Shown piece by piece: positions 25,019 to 35,284 of a stretch of DNA of 64,000 nt. The notes under the pieces are model-generated. The model searched no databases. It saw nothing but the letters and a program-made list of their open reading frames with translations, and was not told the origin of the DNA. Within the stretch, counting starts at the first letter, position 1. Each line of letters opens with the position of its first letter. Both the position numbers and the translations under genes were made by a program. The stretch is from Berberis thunbergii. Lineage: Eukaryota; Streptophyta; Magnoliopsida; Ranunculales; Berberidaceae. The stretch is from contig QNQO01001850.1 in the NCBI GenBank assembly GCA_003290165.1, positions 124,001 to 188,000 of the forward strand, given 5' to 3'.

Positions 25019-26492
25019 ATTGTGTTCTATGTGTTCAATCCAGCACTCAAATTTGCAAACTTGGCCAAGACCTTAACAATGAAAAGCTTGGTTCAATTAT
25101 AAGTTCCTCACCCACATTTTTCTTTTTTTTTAGCTCGACTCATCAATCAATACAGCATCTATTCCTTCCAGTCAAATTTTTTGTTACACTGCAACCATAT
25201 AAATGATGTGGGGATCGAATCCAAATTCAAGTTGACATTTTTATTTTCTTTTGTGTTTTCAATGATTGTAATTGTTTGGAAATTTTGATAGGTGGTATAT
25301 GCCATTGAACATATTCATCACATTTGTCGTTTGATCAATACTAGGATGGATCGTAATCCATTTGACAAAAGCTCCTGCTCATCTCAGGGGCCTCATTTTT
25401 GGTTGCTGTTCTGCAGGTCTACTTCTATCTCTATCCTGTTACTTCACTTCCACTTTTTGATAATATTGCTTCAGTGCATGCAATTTGCCCAAACCATCTG
25501 ATCAGTCTGAATCAAGAAATTCATGGCTTTCCTTTTCGTGCTAACTTGTATGAATCAAGAAATTCATGGCTTTCGTTTTTGAGCTAACTTGTATGACAGT
25601 GTAATCATAGTTGTAATTGAGAATTGCATCATATACTTTCATGAAAATGAAGTCATAATTGTAATTGAGAATTGCATCATATACTTTTATGATAATGTAA
25701 GTTGTAAAGACAATTGGATCATATACTTTTTAAGTGGGGGAAGGAAAAGACTTATCGAGATTTTTGGTTGGTTTCAAACAGGAAATTTGGGGAATATATC
25801 ATTGCAGCATGTATCAGTCACTTCAAGATGGTATGTATTTGAAATCTCTTTCTTCTAATATTGCGATTTTGGCACTATCTTAATATGGACAATTGATCTT
25901 GACTCTATACTCAATTCTACTACCCCATGCTTTACTTTAACAAAAGATGAATTTGTTTTCTCTGTTTTCTAGTATCAATACTTGAAGTTTTGTTCTATCA
26001 TCTATTAACCGTCTACATTATGGTTTCCCCATATATTACTCCATGAGGGATGGTTTTTGGGTTTCTGGCACAAAAATTCTGCTTTTGCAGTACATGCTTT
26101 TACTGAATTGTGGGTTTCTGGGAGGAGGTGACTTGGGGAAAAAAAAAATTTTGGACAACAGGCTTTTGATATATGTGTTGAGGCATTTTGTTCTAGGGAA
26201 ATGTTGCAATATAATAAATCCAAGGATAAAATCAGCTTCTGTTGGCCACCTATATTGTTTTCGTTCATGTTGCTCAATTACATTATAAGAGTAGGAAATC
26301 TCATACAAGCCCACTTCTGAAATCTAAATATAAGATTATATTTGTTATCTTTTGTTTGCTAGTTTTTATGCTTTTATTTAAATTTCTTTCACCACCGCTC
26401 TCTTTTATGGTCACATGGTATGGAGAGAAATATTAACACTAACGCCTTAACTAAACAATATGAATTAATTCATGTGTTTCTTATTGTTGCAG

Positions 26493-26841
26493 AGAATGTA
26501 TACATCCACACATCCCACAGGTAGCATTGATTGGATACTCGAAGAGTCTTGCAAATTTGCATACTTCAAAAATGAGATGTAGATGGCTAGCCCATCTTCT
26601 TGAGAGGACATTCAAATTTCCCAGCATAAAAGAGATGGAAGATGATGCACTCAAGTGGGAGAAGTTCTTGAAGCAATATACTGGCCCATACTATAGAAGA
26701 GCTTGTATTGGTATCCTTCAAATATGGTACAATGATCTTCTCTGGAAGGATATAGGATGCAATGCCAAAAGAAAGAAGGGATTTTTCGCAGAGTTGTTTG
26801 AACCTTATGGACCTATGGATTACAAAGACCTATCCCATTAG
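26493..26841 (+). pseudogene. C-terminal exon of an FMO1-like flavin-dependent monooxygenase
   Basis: An acceptor TTGTTGCAG at 26492 opens a 116-codon exon ending at TAG 26839-26841. The reading starts R-E-C-I-H-P and continues through [52 protein letters not shown] and the terminal [19 protein letters not shown]. This is the plant FMO1 family C-terminus, where the last exon has this shape. FMO1-type enzymes hydroxylate small amines such as pipecolate using FAD and NADPH. The FAD- and NADPH-binding N-terminal exons are absent upstream, where PILS exons lie instead. It is therefore a gene fragment, although this exon itself is undamaged. Confidence 0.8.
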
Positions 26842-27056
26842 CCTCTTTTAGTTGTTTACTGCTTCAACTGAAATAAATGTAGTATGATCGTTATTATTTA
26901 ATAGATTTTGTGACTCAATGTAATACATTACCTTATTACATTATTGTGCCTTGCTGTTCATGGAAATGTTCAAGTGTTTGGCACATTTAGGTTTTTATTT
27001 TCTAGAAATAAAACTTATAAAATGTTATAAAACATCATTTGATAGCATTTGATGAG
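26842..27056. other. Spacer after the FMO-like exon
   Basis: AT-rich. An AATAAATG motif at about 26872 could serve as a polyadenylation signal for the FMO-like exon. Nothing else was seen. Confidence 0.35.
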
Positions 27057-27451
27057 TGTTACAGGAAAAAAAAGCATTGAGAAACGCTATAATACAATAG
27101 CATTTGTTAAATGCTACGTGAGGGAAGACAATAGCGTTTCAGAAACTCTATTGGTAACTATAAAATAGCGTTTTTTAAGTGTTGTCATAAGCTAAACAAT
27201 ATCACTTTTTAAACGCTATTATATATTTAACCAAAGCATTTTTAAAACGTTATTACAAGATAAACAATAGTGTTTGAAAATGCTATAAATGGTCTACTTA
27301 CAATAGCGTTTCTAAAATGTTATAAATAACTCTGTATCTATTATAGCTCCGGCATACACAGCGTTTCAAAAATGTTATTGTAGGATAAAACGCTATGATA
27401 TCCTATAATAGCGTTTTTAAAACGCTATGAATAAGCATTTGTGGTGTAGTG
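27057..27451. mobile_element. Short CACTA-type element fragment with AGCGTTT palindromes
   Basis: The right end reads GTGGTGTAGTG (27441-27451), the complement of a CACTAC terminus. The body is an array of AATAGCGTTT..AAAACGCTAT units in both orientations, like the subterminal repeats of the CACTA at 13598 but with a different core. The left end (TGTTACAGGAAAA at 27057) is a degraded version of CACTACAGGAAAA. No matching 3-bp duplication was found. No ORF. Confidence 0.55.
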
Positions 27452-27693
27452 TATATTCTCTTCGGTTACCCAAATCCTTGAATTTGCATGTATGGAGTAC
27501 GGACAATCAGATCAACCTTCTCCCCATGACATACTATCACCAACACCCTATGGCCCCTAGTCTAAATTAATGACCTCCCGATTAGCCTTGACCCAAGCCC
27601 AAGTCTAGTCAGCACGACACCACAGACTCAACCTGATACCAAATTAGCTTAGGCCTATTCCCTCTGTTCTGGACCCAAACACATGTTCGTCAG

Positions 27694-27818
27694 TTTTGAT
27701 GCATATTTTTTACTATTCTAAACAAGGAGCCTTCAGTGTGGTTGCGATAGACATGCATGTACAAATACTGGCAACAACAGCTTGCCGGATTGCGGGCAAG
27801 ATTCTTGATAGCACCATG
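27694..27818 (+). pseudogene. RNase H-like (RVT_3) domain, left half
   Basis: An open frame reads KQGAFSVVAIDMHVQILATT then ACRIAGKILDSTM, the start of the RNase H fold found in plant LINE-related and RVT_3 (At1g65750-type) proteins. It is cut at 27818 by the Gypsy element. The right half resumes at 33236 in the same frame (Ala-Glu-Ser-Tyr-Ala-Ala-Glu-Ala) after removal of the element and one CATG copy. Whether the source was a LINE or a host gene is not decidable here. Confidence 0.55.
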
Positions 27819-28233
27819 TGTCACAACTATCTTCTTGCCTAGCCAAGTGAGGTTGGCAAGTGTACATAATGTAGAATATTCTACATTGTTCTAAAGAGAG
27901 TTCTCTAGAACCTCCCATAAAGTTCCATAAGATTCTAGTCCTTAGATATTTCTAAGGAAGTGTGTAGAAGCTCAATATAAACCGTTAGATTAAAATGATC
28001 ACCACCGTCCATTGAGGAGGTGGAGTTGTATAAATAGGCTAAGGCCTCATTTGTTGTAATCACCTCAGAGAATTCAAGCAATACAAGTTCTAGTTCTCTT
28101 AAGCTCTCTTGTGTGTTCTTAGCTTGCTTAGTTTTCCAAAGTCTAAGTAAGTCTTTTGTGGGCAAGGCTGACTAGCTTTCTTTGATAACTCGGGGCAAAG
28201 CTTGCTAGTGTCGCACGGGAAGTACCCGTGACA
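27819..28233 (+). repeat. 5' LTR of the Gypsy chromovirus
   Basis: 415 bp with TGTCAC/GTGACA ends. A TATAAATA box lies near 28030, placing the transcript start near 28060. Confidence 0.92.
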
Positions 28234-28235
28234 GT

Positions 28236-28248
28236 TGGTATCAGAGCC
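28236..28248 (+). other. Primer-binding site of the Gypsy chromovirus
   Basis: TGGTATCAGAGCC, complementary to the 3' end of initiator tRNA-Met, two bases after the 5' LTR. Confidence 0.92.
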
Positions 28249-28287
28249 AGGTTTGGCAAGGTTGGTGAAATCATTCTACACAAGAGA

Positions 28288-29811
28288 ATGTCGTCAGAGG
28301 TCAACAACCCAGCAATTGGCAACACTGACAAAGGTGGGAAAGTCCGCAAGGACAAGTCGAAGGACATGATCGCTACGATGGACGAAAGGTTGGCAAAGTT
28401 GTGTGCCACCATGTCTGACTTGAGGGAGAAAGTCGAAGACATGGACCAACGCATCGAGGGGCAAGCGTCCAAAGGGGAGAGCCATGAGCTCCGGGAAGAG
28501 ATGCAAGGAGCCTTGAACACAGTAGTGGACATGGTGTCCAAGAAGATCGAGTCCCTTGAAGCCCAAATTGTTTCCAAAGATGCAGAGATGTGTGCTTACA
28601 AGGAAAGAGTTGAGAAGCTAGAAACTCAACTCAGTGTGTGTATGGTTGTGGTAGCCAATGGTGGGACTACACCAGGGACAATCACCCACAGAGTCGAAGC
28701 TCCCAAACCTAAGGCCTATGGTGGGGCAAGGAGTGCAAGGGAGATCGACAACTTCTTGTGGAACATGGAACGCTACTTTGATGCAGTCGGCATAATAGAT
28801 GAAGCATCAAAGGTACATAGTGTCTCCTTATATTTAAATGATGTTGCTACAGTTTGGTGGAGCAGAAGGTCCGAAGATGTCAAGAAAGGATTGTGCACCA
28901 TCGACACTTGGGAAGAATTCACGAAGGAACTCAAGAGACAATTCTACCCGGAGGATGCCGAAAACGAAGCTAGGGCCAAGCTTCGTCACCTTCAACATAA
29001 GGAAGGCCACATAAGGGAGTATGTGAAGGAGTTCTCGGAGTTGCTCTTGGAGATTCCTGACATGGGAGAAAATGATGTTTTGTTTAGCTTCCTTGATGGC
29101 CTAACGGGTTGGGCCAAGTTGGAATTGAAGAGGCGAGGTGTGCAAGACCTTGCAACGGCTATGACTGCGGCTGAATCCTTGATTGAGTTCAAGAGAAAGG
29201 ACTCATCCAAGGGGCAAGGGAAAAGGCCGAGTAATGATGGCAAAGGTGGGGGAGACAAAGAGAAGTCCTCCAAGGAACACAAATACTCCAAAGACAGGGG
29301 AAAAGAAAAAAGAGATGGATCACCCAAGAAGATATCTTGCTTCTTATGTAATGGACCCCATCGGGCATTTGAGTGTCCAAACCGGGGGAAACTTTTCGCG
29401 CTTGTCATGGAGGAAGAAGCAAAGGACGAAAAGAGGATCGCCTCAATGAATCTCCTAAGTGCCATTCAAGCTAATGTCGAAGAACAACCACGTGGAAGGA
29501 TGTACATGGAAACCGAGATCGGGGACAAGACTTTGAAAGCCATGGTGGATACCAGAGCCGACACAGTCTACATGGCCAAAGACCTTGCTGAAGAAATTGG
29601 CCTATCATATACGAAGGAGAAAGGTTATATTAAGGGAGTCAATGCTAAAAGTCTCCCAATTGAAGGAATAGCTCGTGGTGAAGTCGACATAACTATTGCC
29701 CCAATTGATGATCACAAATTCTATTTGGGTATAGATTTTTTGAACATGGTGAAGGCTTTTTTGGTACCATGTGCATCATGGAGAAGGGACAACCTTGTGT
29801 TGTGCCCGTAG
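28288..29811 (+). pseudogene. Gypsy Gag and protease, frame lost at the C-terminus
   Basis: I take the Met at 28288 (Met-Ser-Ser-Glu-Val), after the leader, as the start; the frame is open from 28228. There is a coiled-coil-like region over residues 30-125, a retrotransposon Gag domain over about 160-290 (YLNDVATVWWSRR, TWEEFTKELKRQFYPE), a lysine-rich linker, then a shortened zinc knuckle CFLCNGPHRAFEC (C-x2-C-x3-H-x4-C) near 350. The aspartic protease follows near 415-430, but its active site reads Asp-Thr-Arg-Ala instead of Asp-Thr-Gly-Ala, so it should be inactive. An indel at the T-run near 29756 throws the frame before the RT. Confidence 0.9.
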
Positions 29812-31175
29812 TAAGGGAGATAAGTAAGAAGAGAATGGTGTCCGCTCTCCAACTTTCTAAAGGAGTAAAAAGGAATGAACCTACTTACTTGGCTACCCTC
29901 AAGGAAGATGAAGGTCCCATGGATGGAGAGGTGAATGCACCTAAGGTCGTCCAAGATGTTCTCAAGGAGTACAAGGACGTTATGCCTGCCGAATTGCCTA
30001 AGAAGCTTCCACCAAGGAGAGAGGTGGATCATGCTATTGAGTTGGAAGTTGGAGCAAAGCCACCCGCATTTGCTCCTTGTCGTATGGCACCTCCTGAGCT
30101 CGAGGAGTTAAGAAGACAATTGAAGGATTTACTAGATGTTGGTTATATCCGACCCTCCAAAGCTCCATATGATGCACCCGTTTTATTTCAAAAGAAACAT
30201 GATGGATCCCTACGGCTATGTATCGACTATCGGGCACTCAACAAGGTCACTATCAAGAACAAGTACCCGATTCCTCTTATTGCGGATCTCTTTGATCAAC
30301 TTTGTAATGCAAGGTACAATACCAAGTTTGATTTGCGCTCGAGATATTATCAAATCTGCATAGCCGAAGGAGATGAACCAAAGACGACATGTGTTACAAG
30401 GTACGGGTCTTACGAGTTCTTAGTCATGCCATTTAGTTTAACTAATGCGCCGACCACATTTTGCACTCTAATGAATAAGGTACTAGCTCCTTACCTTGAT
30501 CGGTTCGTAGTTGTGTACCTTGATGACATTGTGATCTATAGTAAGACATCGGAGGAACATGTGGATCACTTGAGGCAAGTGTTCCAAACCTTGAAGGAGA
30601 ACGAGCCCTATGTCAAAAAGATGAAGTGCTCATTTGCCCAAGAGGAGGTGACATTCTTGGGTCATATCATTGGCAAAGGCAAACTTTGTATGGATAAGTC
30701 CAAGGTACAAGCCATCCAAGAATGGGAACTACCGACCAAAGTCACCGAGTTAAAATATTTCCTTGGCTTGGTGAACTACTACAGGAGGTTTATCAAAGGC
30801 TACTCTTCCATAGCCGCTCCATTGACGGACTTGCTCAAGAATGGACGAAGTTGGGATTGGAGTTCAAAATGCCAACAAGCTTTCGAAGGATTGAAGAAGG
30901 AAATTATGGAAGAACCGGTGTTGGCACTTCCCAACCATTATATGTCTTTTGAGGTACACACGGATGCTTCCGACTTTGCTATTGGTGGGATATTGATGCA
31001 AGAAGGGCATCCTATTGCCTTTGAAAGTAGGAAGCTCAATGATACTGAGAGGCAGTACACAGTACAAGAGAAGGAAATGACGGCGGTTGTGCATTGCCTA
31101 CGAACATGGCGACATTACTTGTTTGGGAGCAAATTTGTGGTCAAGACCGACAATGTTGCCACTAGCTACTTCTAG
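29769..31175 (+). pseudogene. Gypsy reverse transcriptase-RNase H
   Basis: The RT spans about residues 110-300, with LCIDYRALNK, the catalytic YLDDIVIYS (both Asp present) and FLGHIIGKG. FDLRSRYYQI has Arg where the family has Gly. RNase H starts at VHTDASDFAIGGIL, with Glu in QEKEMTAVV and the third acidic residue in VKTDN. The frame ends at TAG 31173-31175, an in-frame nonsense change, because the same frame resumes immediately with the QARWQDFLAEF linker to integrase. Confidence 0.92.
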
Positions 31176-32339
31176 ACACAAAAGAAGCTCACACCAAAAC
31201 AAGCTAGGTGGCAAGATTTCTTGGCAGAGTTCGATTACACTTTAGAGTACAAGCCTGGCAAAGCTAATCTTGTTGCGGATGCTTTGAGTAGAAAAGGAGA
31301 ACTTGCTGACATAAGTCAACCTCAAAGCAACTTGAAGGGACGCATAAAGGAAGGATTGACACATGATTCCATGGCTCAAACCATCATAGCTCTTGTCAAA
31401 GATGGGAAGACAAGACGGTTTTGGGTGGAGAACGACTTGATATACTCTAAGGGGAGGCGAATATATTTTTCACCTCATGACAACCTAAGGAGGGAAGTTT
31501 TAAAAGAATGCCATGATAGCAAGTGGGCAGGACATCCAGGTATACATCGGACTCTTGCTCTTATAGAAGATTCTTATTACTGGCCACATATGAGGGATGA
31601 TATCGAAGCATATGTGAAGACTTGTCTTGTATGCCAACAAGACAAAGTGGAGCAACAATCACCTGCCGACTTACTTGAACCCCTCCCCATCCCAGAGAGA
31701 CCTTGGGAGAGTGTTTCCTTAGATTTCATAGTTGGGTTGCCTGCATCAGATGGTTGCAATTGGATACTTGTGGTCATGGACAGATTTTCGAAGTATGTCA
31801 CCTTCATTCCCACACCCAAGGAGTGCACAGCCGAGCAAGCCGCACATTTATTCCTCAAACATGTGATAAAGTATTGGGGTGTGCCCAAATCTATCATCAG
31901 TGATCGGGATACTCGGTTCACGGGGAAATTTTGGACTGAGTTGTTCAAGTTATTGGGTACCGACCTTAATTTCTCTACTAGCTTTCATCCTCAAACGGAT
32001 GGTCAAACGGAAAGGATGAATGCCTTGCTGGAGTTATATCTTAGGCACTATGTGAGGGCCAACCAACGAGATTGGGCTAAGTTGCTAGATGTTGCCCAAT
32101 TCTCTTTGAACTTGCAGAAGAGTGAAACGACAGGTCGTAGCCCATTTGAGATTGTCATGGGACAACAACCTATGACCCCGAGTTCTATTGCCACTGGCTA
32201 CACTGGAGTGAGTCCATCAGCCTATAAGTTTGCCAAAGGATGGAATGATCAAGCTGATGAGGCTCAAGCTTACCTGGAAAAGGCATTCAAGAGGATGAAG
32301 AAGTGGGCCGACAAGAAGAGACGGTCTCGAGAGTTCTAG
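31176..32339 (+). pseudogene. Gypsy integrase core
   Basis: Same frame as the RT. The zinc-binding HHCC module reads HPGIHRTLALI...CLVCQQDK (about 31530-31640). The DDE core has SLDFIVGLP (31720), ISDRDTRFTGKFW (31895) and the Glu of TDGQTERMN (31998), so all three catalytic residues are present. It is interrupted by TAG at 32337-32339, just before the C-terminal GPY/F-type module. Confidence 0.9.
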
Positions 32340-32738
32340 GTTGGAGACCTTGTGCTTGTCAAGATGCATGCTCATGCCAGACTTTCTGGACTACATCGTG
32401 GCCTTATCAGGAGATATGAGGGTCCTTTCCCCATAGTCAAGAAAGTGGGAAAGCAAGCCTACAAGGTCAAGTTGCTGCCGAGGATCAAGTTTCATTCTGT
32501 CTTCCATGTGAGCCAACTGAAACCGTATAAGGAAGATCGGGATGATCCAAGCAGAGGAGTTTCACAAAGAGCACCAATGGGCATGAGAATCCAACATAAC
32601 AAGGAGCCAGAGATAATCTTGTCAGATCGTGTGGTGCGTCATTCTAACCAACCTCCCACACATGAGCTACTCGTCAAGTGGAAAAGATTGCCAGAAAGTG
32701 AAGCTAGTTGGGAGCCAATCCAACATTTGTGGCAATAA
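32340..32738 (+). pseudogene. Gypsy integrase C-terminus with chromodomain
   Basis: Continues the integrase frame after the stop. The GPFPIVKKVGKQAYKV segment is the integrase C-terminal fold, followed by FHVSQLKPY. The final 45 residues (EIILSDRVVRHS then ELLVKWKRLPESEASWEP) form a chromodomain with the W-K-x-L-P-x-x-x-x-x-W-E pattern. In chromoviruses this domain targets integration to particular chromatin. It ends at TAA 32736-32738, 54 bases before the polypurine tract. Confidence 0.92.
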
Positions 32739-32804
32739 GGAGCAAATCAAAGCGTACGAGGATTTGAAGGCAACGAGGACGTCGCCTGATTAGGCGGGGG
32801 AGAA

Positions 32805-33235
32805 TGTCACAACTATCTTCTTGCCTAGCCAAGTAAGGTTGGCAAGTGTACATAATGTAGAGTATTCCACATTGTTCTAAAGAGAGTTCTCTAGAACCTC
32901 CCATAAAGTTCCATAAGATTCTAGTCCTTAGATATTTCTAAGGAAGTGTGTAGAAGCTCAATATAGACCGTTAGATTAAAATGATCACCACCGTCCATTG
33001 AGGAGGTGAAGTTGTATAAATAGGCTAAGGCCTCATTTGTTGTAATCACCTCAGAGAATTCAAGCAATACAAGTTCTAGTTCTCTTAAGCTCTCTTGTGT
33101 ATTCTTAGCTTGCTTAGTTTTCCAAAGTCTAAGTAAGTCTTTTGTGGGGCAAGACTGACTAGCTTTCTTTGATAACTCGGGGCAAAGCTTGCTAGTGCCG
33201 CACGGGAAGTACTTGTGAAAAGAAAGCCCGTGACA
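32805..33235 (+). repeat. 3' LTR of the Gypsy chromovirus
   Basis: 431 bp, paired with 27819-28233. Confidence 0.92.
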
Positions 33236-33520
33236 CATGGCAGAATCCTACGCGGCAGAGGCAGCTCTTATTCTCATTCAGGCTCAGTGGTGGCACAAAT
33301 GCTTCCTTTTGGTGACTCGGCAGCCCTCATTTCTCTTCTTCAGAATGCAGACACCCCACTTTCTTTTGCTATGAACTGGGTTTGGCATCCAATTATTCAC
33401 AACATTAGACAAACATGCTTCTTTTGCTTCCTCTATGGAACTGTAATTAATTTGTAGAGACCTCAATATGGAGGCTCATAACTTGGCTTCAGTCACAGGG
33501 CGACAAGTTTGTAACCGTAC
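33236..33520 (+). pseudogene. RNase H-like (RVT_3) domain, right half
   Basis: Starts at the second CATG copy. Read with frame changes: MAESYAAEAALILIQAQ, then GDSAALISLLQNADTP, then a W-H-P-I-I-H-N-I-R-Q segment and a terminal NMEAHNLAS block. These are the middle and end of the RVT_3 RNase H fold (the D-x-x-x-L-I/V segment and the E-A-N-x-x-A-H-x-L-A end). Several frameshifts are present. Confidence 0.55.
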
Positions 33521-34329
33521 TTAGTCTTATTTCTATGTATTATGCATATGGCTTTACCAAAAAAAGAGTTAAACTGAAGACTTTTTGGGGATCATTGTAG
33601 CAGAATAACTATATCTATTAAACCCGCAAACCAAAGTATCTTTTTCTTTCTTGAAAAGAGCATAGAGCTTTTATAAATTTTGTTTCTCTGAAATCAGGCC
33701 AAAGCCAATAATTTAATCACCTTACACCATCCAATCTTTCGAAATGTGGCATGAAAGCAACTCTAATTCGTATCATCATTGAATGTGACATGAGTTCAAT
33801 AACTTGAGGGTACAAATCCTTCCTTTAATGTGTCCAGTGATATAAACGGAAGGAAGAGGAGGTGCATTTCCATGGATGCTAAAAATCTAAGGGTGTTTTG
33901 ATTTCATGGAAAATTTGTCATGGAAAAGAATGAAGAAATGGGAGGGAGAAGGGAAATGTTCCCCATTTTGAGGTTAAAGATGACAAGCGACCATGGTTTG
34001 AAGATGTTCAATTATAGATTTATCAATTTTCGTTGGTTGAATCACACCGTCTTTAACTTTGTCCACAATGCTTGGACATGCTTGCATCATGTCATACGGT
34101 CTGCTATAGCCCATTGAGTATAACAAATGTAGCCTAGTATTACCCTCGGTTGCCTCCTCAATGTCGGTTTACACCTTCTGAAAAGATAGTGGTAGCCTTG
34201 ACGAGTATCGAATGAAAAATACTTGAATTTTTAACAAAATATCAAAATTAAAAATTAGAAAATTCATGGTACAAAATTGCCAAATGTAATTTGAGCGAAT
34301 ACCCACTTCATGAAGGGGCTATAGCTAGT
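33521..34329. other. Gene-poor stretch with one dispersed repeat
   Basis: 33717-33870 resembles 4771-4900. The rest (33871-34329) has a 65-codon ORF of no recognised family. No exon structure was seen. Confidence 0.45.
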
Positions 34330-35278
34330 GTTTGCTCAGTAGGCGAAATGTCCAATGAATTTCTAGTGTCAGTAAGACTACATCAAGGGTCAGTCTTGAG
34401 TTTCATACCTCTTTGTTTTGATCATGGATGAGTAGACGAGACATCAGCAAGAAGATGTACATTGATGCATGTTATTCGCAGATGATATTATCTTAATTGA
34501 TGAGACTAGCAAAGGTTTAGGTCGAAAATTAGAAAGGTGACGGGAGGTTTTAGAGAGTAAGGGCTTTAAAATTAGTCGTTTAAAAACAAAATATCTAGTG
34601 TGCAACTTTGGTTGTGAATCACGAGGGATGATTAATGCCATTGAGATTGAAGGCGTGGAGGTCCCAGAATGTGAGGCTTTTTGATATCAAGGATTTATAA
34701 TTTAAAAAAATGAGGCTATTATAGAATATGTAGACCATATGATTAAAGCCGGTTGGACGAAATGGAGAATGATGTCAGGAGTATTATGTGTTAGAAGGAT
34801 GTCTGCACAATTAAAAGAGAAATGCTATAAGACAATTATTCGATTGACCAACTATACGGTTCAGAATGTTGGGCTACTACGAGACAACTTATGCATAGGA
34901 TGACGATAGCAAAAATGCGTATGTTAAGATGGATGTGTGGTAAAACTCATAAGAATAAAATTAAGAATGAAAGAATTAGGAGATACTTAAGTGTAGAGCC
35001 CATAGAGGACAAATTAAAGAAAGGCGTTTAACGTGGTTTGGTCACGTGCGGAGGAGACCAAGTACGACGTCAATTAGAAAATGTCAAGATTGGCAAGTTA
35101 ATAGAGGGTGTAAATGGAGGGGACGACTGTTGAAAATTTTGATGAAAGTGGTGAAGAAAGACATCTTTGAGCTTAGATTAGGCGAAGATATGTGGAAATG
35201 TCACATTGCTTGGAGAACCAAAATCCGTGTAGCTAATCCCGAATGTATCGGAAGTGGGCTTTGATAATGATGATGATG
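34330..35278 (+). mobile_element. RTE-type LINE, 5'-truncated 3' end
   Basis: Conceptual translation with many stops shows the RT thumb of plant RTE elements: a SVRLHQGS block (34372), FADDIILIDET (34477, catalytic ADD), LERW and FKISRLKTKY (34560), then RMSAQLKEKCYKT (34797), AKMRMLRWMCGKT (34910), RLTWFGHV-like (35030) and a final WRTKIRVANPE (35210). It ends in the GATAATGATGATGATGG tail (35262-35278), typical of RTE 3' ends. It is 5'-truncated like most LINE copies and far too degraded to work. It abuts exon 2 of the cis-prenyltransferase pseudogene. Confidence 0.78.
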
Positions 35279-35284
35279 GCTCAC

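Larger units (their letters stand above)
18858..25830 (+). pseudogene. PIN-LIKES (PILS) auxin-transport-facilitator pseudogene, exons 1-4
   Basis: PILS proteins are ER-membrane carriers of the auxin efflux carrier family that limit nuclear auxin. Exon 1 is 18858-18992 (45 codons, first membrane helix, ending in the EARKYMNH block before GTAAGT). Exon 2 is 25019-25098 (FYVFNPAL...NLAKTLT). Exon 3 is 25292-25416 (WYMPLNIFITF...LGWIV...HLRGLIFGCCSAG). A weak exon 4 is 25782-25830 (Gly-Asn-Leu-Gly-Asn-Ile). The splice phases fit each other exactly. It is dead for three reasons: the exon 2 donor reads ATAAGT instead of GTAAGT, exon 3 has an in-frame TGA where the family has Gly, and the C-terminal half is absent. 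A 5.4-kb Copia sits in intron 1. The start was chosen at the ATG after the AACACAG acceptor. Confidence 0.82.
27819..33235 (+). mobile_element. Complete Ty3/gypsy chromovirus
   Basis: The LTRs are 27819-28233 (415 bp) and 32805-33235 (431 bp), both TGTCACAACTATC...GTGACA. The primer site TGGTATCAGAGCC is at 28236-28248, and the polypurine tract GGCGGGGGAGAA at 32793-32804. The order gag, protease, RT, RNase H, integrase, chromodomain defines a chromovirus. The target duplication is CATG (27815-27818 and 33236-33239). It is nested in an RVT_3-like reading frame. The 3' LTR has a ~14-bp insertion near its end (AAAAGAAAGCCCG), accounting for the length difference. Confidence 0.95.

Noticed and set aside
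26043..26288. 81-codon plus-strand ORF before the FMO exon
   Set aside because: Not similar to FMO or PILS sequence that I know, and it lacks splice sites. Left as intronic or spacer.
28143..28577. 144-codon minus-strand ORF opposite Gypsy gag
   Set aside because: Antisense shadow of the gag frame. Codon bias of the plus strand explains it.
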